Source of the DNA: Flavobacterium fontis
GTDB lineage: Bacteria; Bacteroidota; Bacteroidia; Flavobacteriales; Flavobacteriaceae
Reading direction: 5' to 3'
Assembly (NCBI RefSeq): GCF_900129405.1
Contig: NZ_FQVQ01000014.1
Span: 33,770 to 97,769, forward strand
DNA length: 64,000 nucleotides
The notes beneath the pieces are model-generated. The model saw only the letters and a list, made by a program, of their open reading frames with translations, ran no database searches and was not told where the DNA came from. The translations under genes were made by a program, and so were the position numbers. Positions 33,440-42,599 of this stretch are shown here, in pieces (the stretch's first letter is position 1; each line of letters starts with the position of its first letter).

Positions 33440-35366
33440 CTATAAGTTCTATTTTGCCTTTAGTTTTTAATTCGTGAAGTTTCACCATTTCAAAAACAAT
33501 AGGAGTTACTAATAATACGTAAATTGTAGAAGTAATTGTCCCACCAATAAGCGGAACTGTGATAGGTAGCATCACATCGGCACCAGTCCCCGTTGCCCAA
33601 AGTATTGGGATAAGACCAAACAAAGAAACCGAAACCGTCATTAATTTTGGTCTCAATCTTTTGGCTGAACCATCGACGATATATTGTTTCAAGATGTCTT
33701 CAGTAATGGTTTGTGAACTGTTCCCATATTTTTCGACCATTTTGTTCATCGATTCATTCAAGTAAATAGTCATCAACATTGCTGTTTCAATGGCCATTCC
33801 GAAGAGGGCAATAAAACCAACTGCAACTGCAACAGATAAATTAATTCCATAAAAGTAGACCATAAAAACACCACCAATTAAAGCAAAAGGTACTGTTATC
33901 ATAGTAATTAGAGATTCTTTCATGGAGTGGTAAGTAAAATATAAAATAAGGAAGATAATTATCACCACAATTGGTAGTATGATGCTTAGCGTTTTATTGG
34001 CTCTCAACTGATTTTCCCACTGGCCACTCCATTCAATGTAATATCCTTTTGGCATTTTAGACATCATTGAATTTAATTTTTTCTGAGCTTCTTTCACAGT
34101 ACTACCTAAATCTCGATCACGTACATTAAACAGCACACTTCCCCGAAGCATGGCATTTTCGCTATTTATCATAGGCGGCCCATCGCTTATTTTTACCTCT
34201 GCAATGGTTTCTAAAGGAATTGGGCCATATTGCATCGTTTGGACTTGCAATTTTTTCAGTGCATCAATACTGTTTCTATATTCTTGTGCATATCTTGCAT
34301 TTACAGAGAAGCGTTGTCGTCCTTCAATTGTAGTTGTCAGTTTCATTCCTCCGATAGCTGCTTCAACAACTGCATTAATATCGTCAATTGAAAGGCCGTA
34401 TCGTCCCAACATTTCCCTTTTGGCTTCAATATCGATGTATCTTCCGCCGGTAATTGGCTCTGCATATAAATCTTTTACACCCGAAGTACCTTCGAGTGCT
34501 TTTTTGATTTTTTGAGATAGTGCATTAATAGTATCTAAACTTTCTCCGTAAACCTTAATCCCAACATCGGTTCGGATACCGGTAGAAAGCATGTTTATTC
34601 TGTTAATGATAGGTTGTGTAAAGCCGTTGGTTACTCCAGGAATTTGAAGTTTATTGTTTATTTCGGTAATGATGTCATTCTTCGTTTTTCCTTCTCTCCA
34701 TTCACTTTGAGGTTTTAATAAAATGATGGTTTCAATCATGCTGATAGGGCTGTTATCTGTAGCTGTATTTGCTCTACCGGCTTTTCCCAATACATGGTCT
34801 ACTTCGGGAATTGATTTTATTAGTTTGTCTTGAACCTGCAATATTCTTTTTACTTCCGAGTTGGAAACATCGGGCAAAGTAACCGGCATGAAAAGTACAG
34901 AGCCTTCATCCAACGGTGGCATAAACTCGGAACCTAAGCGAGTAAACATCACTAAACCAATTAGTAAAGCGACTATATTAATTCCTAAAACCGTTTTCCT
35001 CCATTTCAAACAAAAAACTAAAATTGGAGTATATATACTTTCCAGTTTTCTGTTGATTGGATTTTTATTCTCAGGGCGAAGTTTGCCTTTTAATAAAAAG
35101 CTTATAAGCACCGGTGTGAGTGTGATGGCTAAAAATGCATCAACGATAAGAATGAAAGATTTAGTCCAAGCCAAAGGGCTAAACAACTTTCCTTCCATAC
35201 CTGTGAGTAAAAAAACCGGCAGAAAAGAAGCAATTACGATTAGTGTTGAGTAAAAAACACCCGGTCCTACTAACTTTGATGATTTTTCAATTAGTTGAAG
35301 TTTTTCATCAGAGGATAAAGGGTCGTGTTCCTTTTTAAATAAATTTTTAATTTTTTCTATCATCAT
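33426..35366 (-). CDS. cusA: CusA-like RND pump, C-terminal part
   Basis: The 646 residues correspond to the second part of a heavy-metal RND permease, from just after the first group of transmembrane helices to the end. Segments include VGPGVFYSTLIVIASFLPVF, the periplasmic porter half (LGSEFMPPLDEGSVLFMP) and the last helices (IALFGMAIETAMLM). It begins with ATG ATG six bases after the stop of the N-terminal part and in the same frame, so a single TAA divides one CusA. Together the halves give about 1,070 residues, the normal family length. Translation could continue by re-initiation at the ATG pair. Confidence 0.9.
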   Translation of the reverse strand: MMIEKIKNLFKKEHDPLSSDEKLQLIEKSSKLVGPGVFYSTLIVIASFLPVFLLTGMEGKLFSPLAWTKSFILIVDAFLAITLTPVLISFLLKGKLRPENKNPINRKLESIYTPILVFCLKWRKTVLGINIVALLIGLVMFTRLGSEFMPPLDEGSVLFMPVTLPDVSNSEVKRILQVQDKLIKSIPEVDHVLGKAGRANTATDNSPISMIETIILLKPQSEWREGKTKNDIITEINNKLQIPGVTNGFTQPIINRINMLSTGIRTDVGIKVYGESLDTINALSQKIKKALEGTSGVKDLYAEPITGGRYIDIEAKREMLGRYGLSIDDINAVVEAAIGGMKLTTTIEGRQRFSVNARYAQEYRNSIDALKKLQVQTMQYGPIPLETIAEVKISDGPPMINSENAMLRGSVLFNVRDRDLGSTVKEAQKKLNSMMSKMPKGYYIEWSGQWENQLRANKTLSIILPIVVIIIFLILYFTYHSMKESLITMITVPFALIGGVFMVYFYGINLSVAVAVGFIALFGMAIETAMLMTIYLNESMNKMVEKYGNSSQTITEDILKQYIVDGSAKRLRPKLMTVSVSLFGLIPILWATGTGADVMLPITVPLIGGTITSTIYVLLVTPIVFEMVKLHELKTKGKIELIDVKE

Positions 35367-35372
35367 ACCAAT

Positions 35373-36653
35373 TTACTTGTTATCAATCATTTCTTCTTGT
35401 TTCTCTGAGATTGTCCTGTAGGCGTTTTCAACCATTACAATTCCATCATCCACAACAACTCCAATAGCGAGTGCAATACCGGTTAATGACATAATATTAG
35501 ATGAAATACCAAATGCTTCAAGCAATATGAAGCCAATTGCTACGGATATAGGAAGTTGAATTAAGATTATAAGGGCGCTTCTCCAATGGAACAGAAAAAT
35601 TAAGATAACGAGTGAAACTGCTATCATTTCTTCTATAAGTGTTCCCTTGACAGATTCAATAGCTTTTTCGATTAACTCGCTTCTGTCATAGGAAGTTTTA
35701 AATTTCACTCCTTCGGGCAATCCTTTTTCAACTTCTTTCATCTTTGCTTTAACCGCTTTGATGACTTTATCAGCATTTTCGCCGTAACGCATTACCACTA
35801 TACCGCCTACGACTTCCCCAGTTCCGTTTTGGTCAAAAATTCCAAGGCGTAAATCTCCACCCATTTGTACTGAACCTATGTCTTTTACCTTCACAGGGAT
35901 AGAATTGTAATTTTTAATCGAAATATCCTCGACATCTTTACTGTTCTTTATGTAGCCTAAACCTCTAATGATATAAGACATATTACTCATTTCAAACTTT
36001 CGGCCGCCTACATCATTGTTATTAGCCTTAACAGCATTCATTACTTCCATCATACTGACATTATAATACTGCATTTTTAGTGGATCTAAAACCAATTGAT
36101 ATTGCTTTTCAAAACCTCCGAATGAAGCAACTTCTGCTACACCGGGAACTGTTTGCAGTGCAAATTTCACATACCAGTCCTGTAAGGCTCTTTGCTCTCC
36201 CAAGTCCATTCCATTGGCTTCTAAATGATACCAAAAAATGTGGCCAACACCTGTTCCATCTGGACCTAGGGATGGAACTACATTTTGGGGCAATAAGCGT
36301 TGTGCATAGTTTAGTCTTTCTAAAACTCGTGTTCTTGCCCAATAAACATCAACATCATCTTCGAAAATTATATAGACAAAACTCATCCCAAACATAGATG
36401 CTCCACGAATGTTTTTTACTTTAGGGATTCCTTGTAAGTTGGAAACCAAAGGGTATGTTACTTGAGCTTCTATAACCTGTGGACTTCGACCCATCCACTC
36501 TGTAAATACAATCACTTGATTTTCGGATAAATCAGGAATTGCATCGATAGGGTTTTGTCTTACGCTGTAGATTCCCCACACAAATAATCCTGCAGAAACA
36601 AGTAGCACAATTGCTCTGTTTTTTAGTGAGAATGTTATTAGTTTTTCTACCAT
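35373..36653 (-). CDS. cusA: CusA-like RND pump, N-terminal part (ends at an in-frame TAA)
   Basis: The 426 residues hold the first transmembrane helix, the porter domain (NPIDAIPDLSENQVIVFTEW, DVDVYWARTRVLERL) and helices 2-4, including the conserved proton-relay helix GIALAIGVVVDDGIVMVENAYR. The frame stops at TAA 35373-35375 after EEMIDNK. That point lies in the cytoplasmic loop where such pumps normally run on. The next codons are ATT GGT ATG ATG in the same frame. The break may be a natural split, a nonsense mutation or a sequence error. Confidence 0.9.
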   Translation of the reverse strand: MVEKLITFSLKNRAIVLLVSAGLFVWGIYSVRQNPIDAIPDLSENQVIVFTEWMGRSPQVIEAQVTYPLVSNLQGIPKVKNIRGASMFGMSFVYIIFEDDVDVYWARTRVLERLNYAQRLLPQNVVPSLGPDGTGVGHIFWYHLEANGMDLGEQRALQDWYVKFALQTVPGVAEVASFGGFEKQYQLVLDPLKMQYYNVSMMEVMNAVKANNNDVGGRKFEMSNMSYIIRGLGYIKNSKDVEDISIKNYNSIPVKVKDIGSVQMGGDLRLGIFDQNGTGEVVGGIVVMRYGENADKVIKAVKAKMKEVEKGLPEGVKFKTSYDRSELIEKAIESVKGTLIEEMIAVSLVILIFLFHWRSALIILIQLPISVAIGFILLEAFGISSNIMSLTGIALAIGVVVDDGIVMVENAYRTISEKQEEMIDNK

Positions 36654-36659
36654 ATTTCC

Positions 36660-37130
36660 TTATTTTTCAGATAAACTGTTTTGTTTTATTGAATTAATCC
36701 AGGTTATTAATTCCTGTTTTTGGACTTCATTAATTATTGCATCGCGATGTAATAGGGTATATGAAGTTAATGGCATTTCATCCGATTTAATTTGTTTACC
36801 GATGGCTTCTAGTTTACTTTGCTGCTTTCGATTGGAATAACTGCCAAACTCGTTAAAGTTTAATTCTTCTTTCCCCTCCTTAATATGTGACTCTACAAAC
36901 ATTCTGGCGGGTTGAACGTAATCATACCACAAGTACTCGGTGTTATTGCTGTGGCAATCGTAACAAGATGTCTTGATTAGTTTTGAAATATTGCTTGGCG
37001 CATTGGTTGTAATAAGAAAATCATTTGTATAATCCTGCCCCGGATTTTGATTCAGAGCAGGCTGATAGAATTGTATTGCTATCAATACCAAAAAAAGAGC
37101 AATGCCTACTTTTTTTAATTTCCTTTTCAT
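36660..37130 (-). CDS. Haem-binding domain protein (CxxCH)
   Basis: The protein has 156 residues. One N-terminal membrane anchor or signal segment (about 8-25) precedes a periplasmic domain with one cytochrome-c-type site, SCYDCHSNNTEYLWYD. The later SDEMPLTSYTLLHRDA matches the small Bacteroidota haem-binding domain family, in which the distal ligand is often a Met. It might shuttle electrons for a periplasmic oxidase or reductase. It is packed between the DUF3347 and cusA genes, with 1 and 6 bases. Confidence 0.85.
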   Translation of the reverse strand: MKRKLKKVGIALFLVLIAIQFYQPALNQNPGQDYTNDFLITTNAPSNISKLIKTSCYDCHSNNTEYLWYDYVQPARMFVESHIKEGKEELNFNEFGSYSNRKQQSKLEAIGKQIKSDEMPLTSYTLLHRDAIINEVQKQELITWINSIKQNSLSEK

Positions 37131-37131
37131 T

Positions 37132-37845
37132 TTATAACGTTTTTTTCACACTACCACATGTTAGCATTTTAGAGCCGTAGAAAGGATTTTTTATTTCTTT
37201 GGTTTCGCTGATCCAAATGGCACCTTTACCGTCGTCATACATTGGACAATGGTCTTGATACAATTTTTTGTTTGAGCCTAAAAGTTTTATTAAATCATTG
37301 ATGTCTTTACTTAGTATTGCAAAATGTTCACGTTGATGGGCTATTTTTCCTGCGTTGTCTCCGATATGCTCAGCATGTTCCTTAGCATCGCCAGCAATGT
37401 CTGTATATTCCTTTTTCTGGGCAGCCGTTAAACCGGATGCGTCAGCGGAATTGAACGTTTTATACAATTCTTTACCTGCGGTGGCAGCACCGTTTGCATC
37501 ATCTTTGGTGAGTGCATTCTTGATTTTTAGATAGTTTGCAATGATTTCGTCGGTAGAGAATGCAGATGTTGCATTTGCTGCAGTTTCATCAGCTGTGGGT
37601 TGAGCCGCATCATCATGGGTGCTATCATGGGCCGGCTGACCTTGTGCAACCGGCTCTGTTAATTCCATACCACATTTGGAGCATTTTTCTCCTTTTTTTC
37701 CTGTTACTTCAGGGTGCATTGGACAGGCGAATAATTCGTTTGAACCTGCTTGGGTTTCTGTTGCATTGGTTTCTGTTTCTTTAGCTTTATTGTTACACGA
37801 TACTATTGTTATCGCTAAAAAAGCTGTTAAAAAAAGTGTTTTCAT
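37132..37845 (-). CDS. DUF3347 lipoprotein with heavy-metal-binding module
   Basis: The protein has 237 residues. The lipobox (TIVSC) predicts a lipoprotein. A Cys/His/Met module at ~38-66 (LFACPMHPEV...CSKCGMEL) is followed by a low-complexity spacer. The DUF3347 domain fills the rest (IIANYLKIKNALTKDDANGA; AEHIGDNAGKIAHQREHFAI; YQDHCPMYDDGKGAIWIS; NPFYGSKMLTCG). Conserved His, Met and Cys residues suggest copper binding in the periplasm, but the family's role is not proven. A paralogue is encoded at 41534-42406. Confidence 0.85.
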   Translation of the reverse strand: MKTLFLTAFLAITIVSCNNKAKETETNATETQAGSNELFACPMHPEVTGKKGEKCSKCGMELTEPVAQGQPAHDSTHDDAAQPTADETAANATSAFSTDEIIANYLKIKNALTKDDANGAATAGKELYKTFNSADASGLTAAQKKEYTDIAGDAKEHAEHIGDNAGKIAHQREHFAILSKDINDLIKLLGSNKKLYQDHCPMYDDGKGAIWISETKEIKNPFYGSKMLTCGSVKKTL

Positions 37846-37858
37846 GATGTAATATTTT

Positions 37859-38518
37859 TTAGTTATTAATTATTTTTTCTGCTTTATAATAAGAATAAGT
37901 GCCTATTGATGTGTTTATATAATCTACTTCCAGAGCATTTTTAAATCCTGTATCAGTAATGTATTTTATCATTAATCCATTTACATTATCAGTGGTAGTT
38001 TTGAAACCGTCTAATAATTGAACTAAGTAAAAGGAAAACCGCATCCATTTTGTTTTTGCTTTACCCCAATCTCCAATGATTAATTCTCCATTAGGTTTAA
38101 GTATCCTATTAATTTCCAGCAAGCATTTTAATTTTGTAATCCTATCTAACTGATGAAAAACAAGCGAACTATATACCTTGTCAAATGAATTGTCTTCAAA
38201 TGGTAGTTTATTTCCATCATACAAAAAAAGCTGAGCCTTAATTCCGTACTTTTTTAATTTATACTCTGCTATTGACTTAATCTTAGGATCGATGTCAACG
38301 CCTTGTATGTTACAATTAGGAAAGCGCTGTTTTAGAATAATGATGTTTTGTGCGGTTCCAAAACCAAACTCTAATATTTTCTCATTCTCTTGAGGATTGA
38401 CAAAATCTACTAACTTGTTTCTGAATTTTTTCTCAGGCATAGTTAATTTGATTGCTAAATCGTAATAATCGCTTAAAAAATCATAACCTAATGCCGGAAT
38501 AAATTTTGTTGTACTCAT
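37859..38518 (-). CDS. Class I SAM-dependent methyltransferase
   Basis: The protein has 219 residues. The Rossmann motifs are present: motif I ILEFGFGTAQNI, the acidic end of strand 2 in GVDIDPK, and motif IV/post-I in VYSSLVFHQLD. The layout is of the UbiE/small-molecule type. The substrate is unknown. In metal clusters such enzymes sometimes methylate metalloids or thiols, but nothing in the sequence proves that. It lies 13 bases from a DUF3347 gene and 7 from a barrel protein gene. Confidence 0.82.
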   Translation of the reverse strand: MSTTKFIPALGYDFLSDYYDLAIKLTMPEKKFRNKLVDFVNPQENEKILEFGFGTAQNIIILKQRFPNCNIQGVDIDPKIKSIAEYKLKKYGIKAQLFLYDGNKLPFEDNSFDKVYSSLVFHQLDRITKLKCLLEINRILKPNGELIIGDWGKAKTKWMRFSFYLVQLLDGFKTTTDNVNGLMIKYITDTGFKNALEVDYINTSIGTYSYYKAEKIINN

Positions 38519-38525
38519 CTTGGTT

Positions 38526-39335
38526 TTATTTTGTTAAATCGAAAAAAGTATAGTACAGATTGAAATAAAATCCATTCGGTGCTGAACGTACCATTGAACT
38601 TAGCAGTTCTTGGCGGTATGCTAAGTCCAATCTTGCCTGGCTATTGAAAATAAATTGTATTGCAGGTACCACATCTAAATAGGATTTGCCATTTTCGTTA
38701 ATTGTTTGACCAACAAATTCTACCATTACATTAATATTTGTTTGCTTGTAACTGGTGTATTTTTTTGGATACATCAATTTTCCAAATGATAAGGTATAAT
38801 TGGTGGCATTGTCACCCATATTATCAGGGAAAGGATAATCAGGTTTGTTGTCAAATGCTTTTTCAAAACTTACTGAAGAACTAATTGCCAGTTTTTTAAT
38901 CAACTTAGTGGCTACAAATCCACCTTCGAAGCCTGTGTTGTGTCCTAAGATTTCTATTTGCTCTTGGTGAATGTCAGCATTATTGAAACTATATCTTCCA
39001 AATGCTGCCATCCGGAAATGACTGTTGAGGTCATCGGAGGAATAGAAACGATATTTTGTGTAAAAACTACCTCCTTCGGTAACCAGTTGGTTGCTTCTGT
39101 TACTTATAAAAGCAGAAGCCCGGAACATGATGTTCTTGTTAAGTCCATAAGTTACTTCGGGCATGAAATGGTAATTGTAGCCTGATTTCATTTCTTCTTT
39201 GAAAAGCGACTGCATCACATTAACTGCCAAAGAATTTGCCGGAACATTACTGGCCGGATCAGTTACCACGAATAACTCCTGACTAGTAATGTTTTGGCTG
39301 CTTATTGAAATTAAAAATAAAATAATCTTTCTCAT
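38526..39335 (-). CDS. Putative outer-membrane beta-barrel protein
   Basis: The protein has 269 residues with a signal peptide (MRKIILFLISISSQNITSQ). The body alternates polar and aromatic residues in strands (MFRASAFISNRSN, FYTKYRFYSSDDL, ARLDLAYRQEL) and ends FYFNLYYTFFDLTK. It resembles small Bacteroidota outer-membrane barrels annotated as transporters or copper-resistance-associated proteins. No ligand site is evident. Its start overlaps the stop of the upstream HMA gene by a base. Confidence 0.7.
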   Translation of the reverse strand: MRKIILFLISISSQNITSQELFVVTDPASNVPANSLAVNVMQSLFKEEMKSGYNYHFMPEVTYGLNKNIMFRASAFISNRSNQLVTEGGSFYTKYRFYSSDDLNSHFRMAAFGRYSFNNADIHQEQIEILGHNTGFEGGFVATKLIKKLAISSSVSFEKAFDNKPDYPFPDNMGDNATNYTLSFGKLMYPKKYTSYKQTNINVMVEFVGQTINENGKSYLDVVPAIQFIFNSQARLDLAYRQELLSSMVRSAPNGFYFNLYYTFFDLTK

Positions 39336-39832
39336 TAATTCAGAATTTTAATGTGGAAATCATCTTCATTGTTTGAAGCATACGTTTCAACATTCTTGTA
39401 TGATTTGGATAATTTTTTGAATTCCTTTTCAGTCACATAGCCTTTGTCTACTACCTGAAATTGTATTTCGGTGCCGTTGGCCGTGTTATTATTAACCAAA
39501 ATATAAGTACTTTGGGTTATGGTTTCAGGTTTTGCTGTCAATACTAATGTTCCGATAAAAAAACCTGCTTTCTCTACTTTTTCCTTAAATACTTTTGGGC
39601 TTAGCGTATTGCCCTCAGTAAGGGTTACTGTAAAGGTATTGGTATTTAAATCGGTCTCTACTTTAACTACTTCCGGAAGTGTTTTTAACTGTTTGTTTAT
39701 GGCATTGGAGCACATAGAGCATGTTAAACCCGTAGCCCTGATTTCGGCTTTCACAATTTGTGCATTACTTTTCATTGAAAACATCAAAGCGATTGATGCT
39801 GCTATTACATAGACTTTATTTATTTTATTCAT
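39335..39832 (-). CDS. Secreted heavy-metal-associated (HMA) domain protein
   Basis: The protein has 165 residues with a signal peptide ending MKSNAQ. An HMA/CopZ-like domain (about 28-95) has GLTCSMCSNAINKQL with the metal-binding CxxC. A second, beta-rich C-terminal domain lacks Cys (TEIQFQVVDKGYVTEKEF). It is probably a periplasmic copper carrier. It overlaps a possible 30-codon ORF at its start. Confidence 0.87.
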   Translation of the reverse strand: MNKINKVYVIAASIALMFSMKSNAQIVKAEIRATGLTCSMCSNAINKQLKTLPEVVKVETDLNTNTFTVTLTEGNTLSPKVFKEKVEKAGFFIGTLVLTAKPETITQSTYILVNNNTANGTEIQFQVVDKGYVTEKEFKKLSKSYKNVETYASNNEDDFHIKILN

Positions 39833-39917
39833 CTGTATTTAATATTTGTTTTTTAATTGAAGATGGAACGCCTACTAAATCTCCTTTATATCTAAATAAT
39901 GTTAATGGGCGTTTCAT
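39825..39917 (-). CDS. Possible 30-residue mini-protein
   Basis: The frame ATG 39917 to TAA 39825 encodes MKRPLTLFRYKG...ILNTDE, 30 residues. It fills the gap between the tlpA-like and HMA genes and overlaps the latter's start (GATGAATAA), which would couple translation. Nothing recognisable; it may be leader sequence. Confidence 0.3.
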   Translation of the reverse strand: MKRPLTLFRYKGDLVGVPSSIKKQILNTDE

Positions 39918-39918
39918 T

Positions 39919-40401
39919 TTACTCTTTTATTAATTTTATTATTTCTTCATCTGTTGGATTTTTTGCTAGTAGAATGCCATCGGGATTGAATAAGTACTTT
40001 GATGGTAATTCTTCTACTCCGAAAACTAAGGCTGCCTTAGCCTCAAATCCATTTGGGTCGATCAATTGAGTGAATTTTATTTTGTCTTTTTCAATTGCTT
40101 TTAGCCATTTATTGATATCGGTGTCTATTGATATGCCTATTATTTCAATTTTGCCTGAATTAATCTCATTATGCAGTTTCACTAATTTTTTATTTCCCAA
40201 TCGGCAAGGTGCACACCAAGATGCCCAAAAATCGACAAGCACATATTTTCCTTTAAAAGATGAGGTAATTACCTCACTATTAGTATTGCTTTTCAGTGTA
40301 ATTGATGGTATAGAATCACCCACTTTAATCTGTGCTTTAGTTGAAAACGTGAAGATTATAAATAGTGTGATGAAGTATTTTACTTGATTTTTGATTAACA
40401 T
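39919..40401 (-). CDS. TlpA/ResA-like periplasmic thioredoxin
   Basis: The protein has 160 residues with a signal segment (1-24, ending FSTKAQ). It has a TlpA-type thioredoxin fold with the WASWCAPC active site and the inserted helix of membrane-tethered or secreted thioredoxins (NKWLKAIEKDKIKFTQLIDP). It should keep Cys-rich periplasmic metal proteins or cytochrome haem sites reduced. Its neighbours with CxxC domains and a CxxCH protein make that plausible. Confidence 0.88.
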   Translation of the reverse strand: MLIKNQVKYFITLFIIFTFSTKAQIKVGDSIPSITLKSNTNSEVITSSFKGKYVLVDFWASWCAPCRLGNKKLVKLHNEINSGKIEIIGISIDTDINKWLKAIEKDKIKFTQLIDPNGFEAKAALVFGVEELPSKYLFNPDGILLAKNPTDEEIIKLIKE

Positions 40402-40466
40402 AATAGTACCATTGTTTTTTATAAAACTAAGCCCTATGCCGACATAAGGCCTAGTTTGTTAAAGTG

Positions 40467-41522
40467 TTACATTTTTATAACAATCCCGTTTGGCTTTCTT
40501 CCAACGTTAATCGTTTTTGTTACTGAATGATTGGTGGTGTTGACTACTGAAACTGTATTAGCCGTTTGATTAGTCACATAAGCAGTATTACCGTCTGTTG
40601 TGAATGCTATTGCATGTGCACCGGCACCAGTATTAAAAGAACTTCCATGCATCCACATATTCATTCCTGCATCCCAAGTCCAATAATGCACTTTTCCAGC
40701 CATTGGATCTGAAACCCATAATTCATTTTTAGGACCGTTATATGATGCTATTCCGGGCATGAAACCTAAAGTAATTGTTTCGTCTACCGAGTTTGTAGCT
40801 ACATCAATTACAGAAATAGTTTGTCCATCTTCGTTGTCTACATACATTTTATTATTACTTCCTGTCCAGGCACCTACAGGATTGTCTCCAACAGCAATTG
40901 TTGTGATTATCGCTTTTGTTGAAGTATTTATCACTGTTACATTGTCATCATCACCATTTGCCACATAGGCTTTTGTGCCATCGGAAGAAAATGTTAGTTC
41001 AGCAGCCATCATTCCGACATCGATTGTATTCAATAAGGCATTAGTAGTAGCATCATATACCAAGACTTTGCTATTCATTTCATCCATTTGAGGTACCCAA
41101 ATTTCGTTTCCGTTAGGAGAATAAATAGAATTGTGGTTCATTAACGGAAGGTTGATGTTTTTTATAATTGACCCATCCATGGCATCAATAACTAATAATT
41201 TACCATTCATCCCTGATGTATTTAATCCTGAATGCCCTGCACTCAAATCCATTCCAGGAACACCAATTGCCAGATGATCTTGGTGTGATGAAATGTGATG
41301 TGGCCACATAATCATATCTGAACCGCTACCCATTAATTCTATAGTTCCGGTTACTTCATTAGTACTTAACTTGACTACTGAAACGGAACCATCTTCTCCG
41401 TTTACAATGTATGCCGCCGGATAATCGACATTTAATGTCATATCCATATTGTCATCGTTGTTATTACAAGAGGTTAAAAATAGTGCTCCAATAAATGAAG
41501 CTATCATTGATAAATTTTTCAT
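40467..41522 (-). CDS. YncE-like beta-propeller lipoprotein
   Basis: The protein has 351 residues. A lipobox (FLTSC) predicts a surface or periplasmic lipoprotein. The body is repeated 40-residue blades with YVAN/YVTN and TIxVG motifs (AYVANGDDDNVTVINTSTKA; AYVTNQTANTVSVVNTTNHS; GRKPNGIVI), the YncE/YVTN beta-propeller signature. Asp, Met and His residues are frequent (MDMTLNVDYPA, MIMWPHHISSHQDH). Propellers of this type occur with copper-resistance and nitrous-oxide-type proteins. Its ligand is unknown. Confidence 0.85.
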   Translation of the reverse strand: MKNLSMIASFIGALFLTSCNNNDDNMDMTLNVDYPAAYIVNGEDGSVSVVKLSTNEVTGTIELMGSGSDMIMWPHHISSHQDHLAIGVPGMDLSAGHSGLNTSGMNGKLLVIDAMDGSIIKNINLPLMNHNSIYSPNGNEIWVPQMDEMNSKVLVYDATTNALLNTIDVGMMAAELTFSSDGTKAYVANGDDDNVTVINTSTKAIITTIAVGDNPVGAWTGSNNKMYVDNEDGQTISVIDVATNSVDETITLGFMPGIASYNGPKNELWVSDPMAGKVHYWTWDAGMNMWMHGSSFNTGAGAHAIAFTTDGNTAYVTNQTANTVSVVNTTNHSVTKTINVGRKPNGIVIKM

Positions 41523-41533
41523 ATTTTTTTAGG

Positions 41534-42406
41534 TTATTTAATAGTTTCTACTGTTTTTCCACAGTTTAGCATCATTGACCCATAATATGGGTTTTTTACC
41601 GCGTTTTCTTTGCTCAACCAATTGGCTCCTTTACCATCGTTATACATTGGGCAGAATTGAAAGTAAACAGGGACTTCGTATTTTGCTGCTTTGATTAATG
41701 TGTATATGTCTTTTGACAATGTGGTAAAGTGATCACGCTGGTGTTTTACATCTTTTGTATCAGCTATGTGTTCAGCATCTTCTTTTATTGGGTTTACAAC
41801 TTTCATCCAAACCATGTGCGCTTCCATATCAAGCTTGTCCATTTTGACGTTATTTACAGCTGTTAAAAGTTCTTTAGAAGCTGCTGCAGCTTTTGTTCCA
41901 TCAGAAGTAATCAAAGCATCTTTCAATAAAAAATAATTATCAAATACTGCTTTTAATTGATTTTCATTTTGAATTACATTAGTAGTTGTTTCAGAATGGT
42001 TCCCGTGATTGGAATGACTATCGGTGCCAGCAGTAGTTCTGTTTTCTTCTTTTACAGGAACTTTTGCTACTCTATCGTATTGACAACAGCCGTGAAGATT
42101 ATTGTAAACCTCATCAGGGGCAAGAAATTTATCACTGTCATAACCTGCTAACGCAATTCTTTTAAGTATTTCATCCTGATTTGTTACACTAGCATCATAA
42201 GTTAATGTTGCCATTTGGGTTTCCTGGTTCCAATCTACTTTAGCAATTTTTTTAATACTTCCTGCTTTTTCGATTGTAGTTTCGCACATTCCACAGTTAC
42301 CATAGACTTTAACTGTTTCGGTTTTTGCATTTTTTATTTGTGCGTTGATAGAAGTTGATAGCAACATTACAGCTGCTATCATTATTTTTATAAATGAGCT
42401 TTTCAT
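41534..42406 (-). CDS. HMA + DUF3347 secreted protein
   Basis: The protein has 290 residues from ATG 42406 (MKSSFIKIMIAAVMLLSTSINAQ, a signal peptide); eight upstream residues in frame are not signal-like. A mercuric/copper HMA domain (~26-95) has GNCGMCETTIEKA. A conserved GCCQYDR segment, a His-rich spacer and then DUF3347 (about 150-285, with KHQRDHFTTLS, FQFCPMYNDGKGANW, NPYYGSMMLNCGK) follow. It is probably a periplasmic copper-binding protein and is first in its gene run. The 193 bases upstream hold no gene and should carry the promoter. Confidence 0.85.
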   Translation of the reverse strand: MKSSFIKIMIAAVMLLSTSINAQIKNAKTETVKVYGNCGMCETTIEKAGSIKKIAKVDWNQETQMATLTYDASVTNQDEILKRIALAGYDSDKFLAPDEVYNNLHGCCQYDRVAKVPVKEENRTTAGTDSHSNHGNHSETTTNVIQNENQLKAVFDNYFLLKDALITSDGTKAAAASKELLTAVNNVKMDKLDMEAHMVWMKVVNPIKEDAEHIADTKDVKHQRDHFTTLSKDIYTLIKAAKYEVPVYFQFCPMYNDGKGANWLSKENAVKNPYYGSMMLNCGKTVETIK

Positions 42407-42599
42407 TTTAAATAATGTTTGAGTAATCAAAGTAGTTTACCTTGATTGATTTGTTAAATAATTTTGAATAAATAACAGTTGTGAAAGCAATGGTATTACA
42501 ACCCAAATAATGGCGTAGCAAAAGGTATTCTAAAACTGTTGTTAATTGGATAGCAAAACGCTATGAATTTGACACACTTATGGCCGTCAAAAATTGGAT

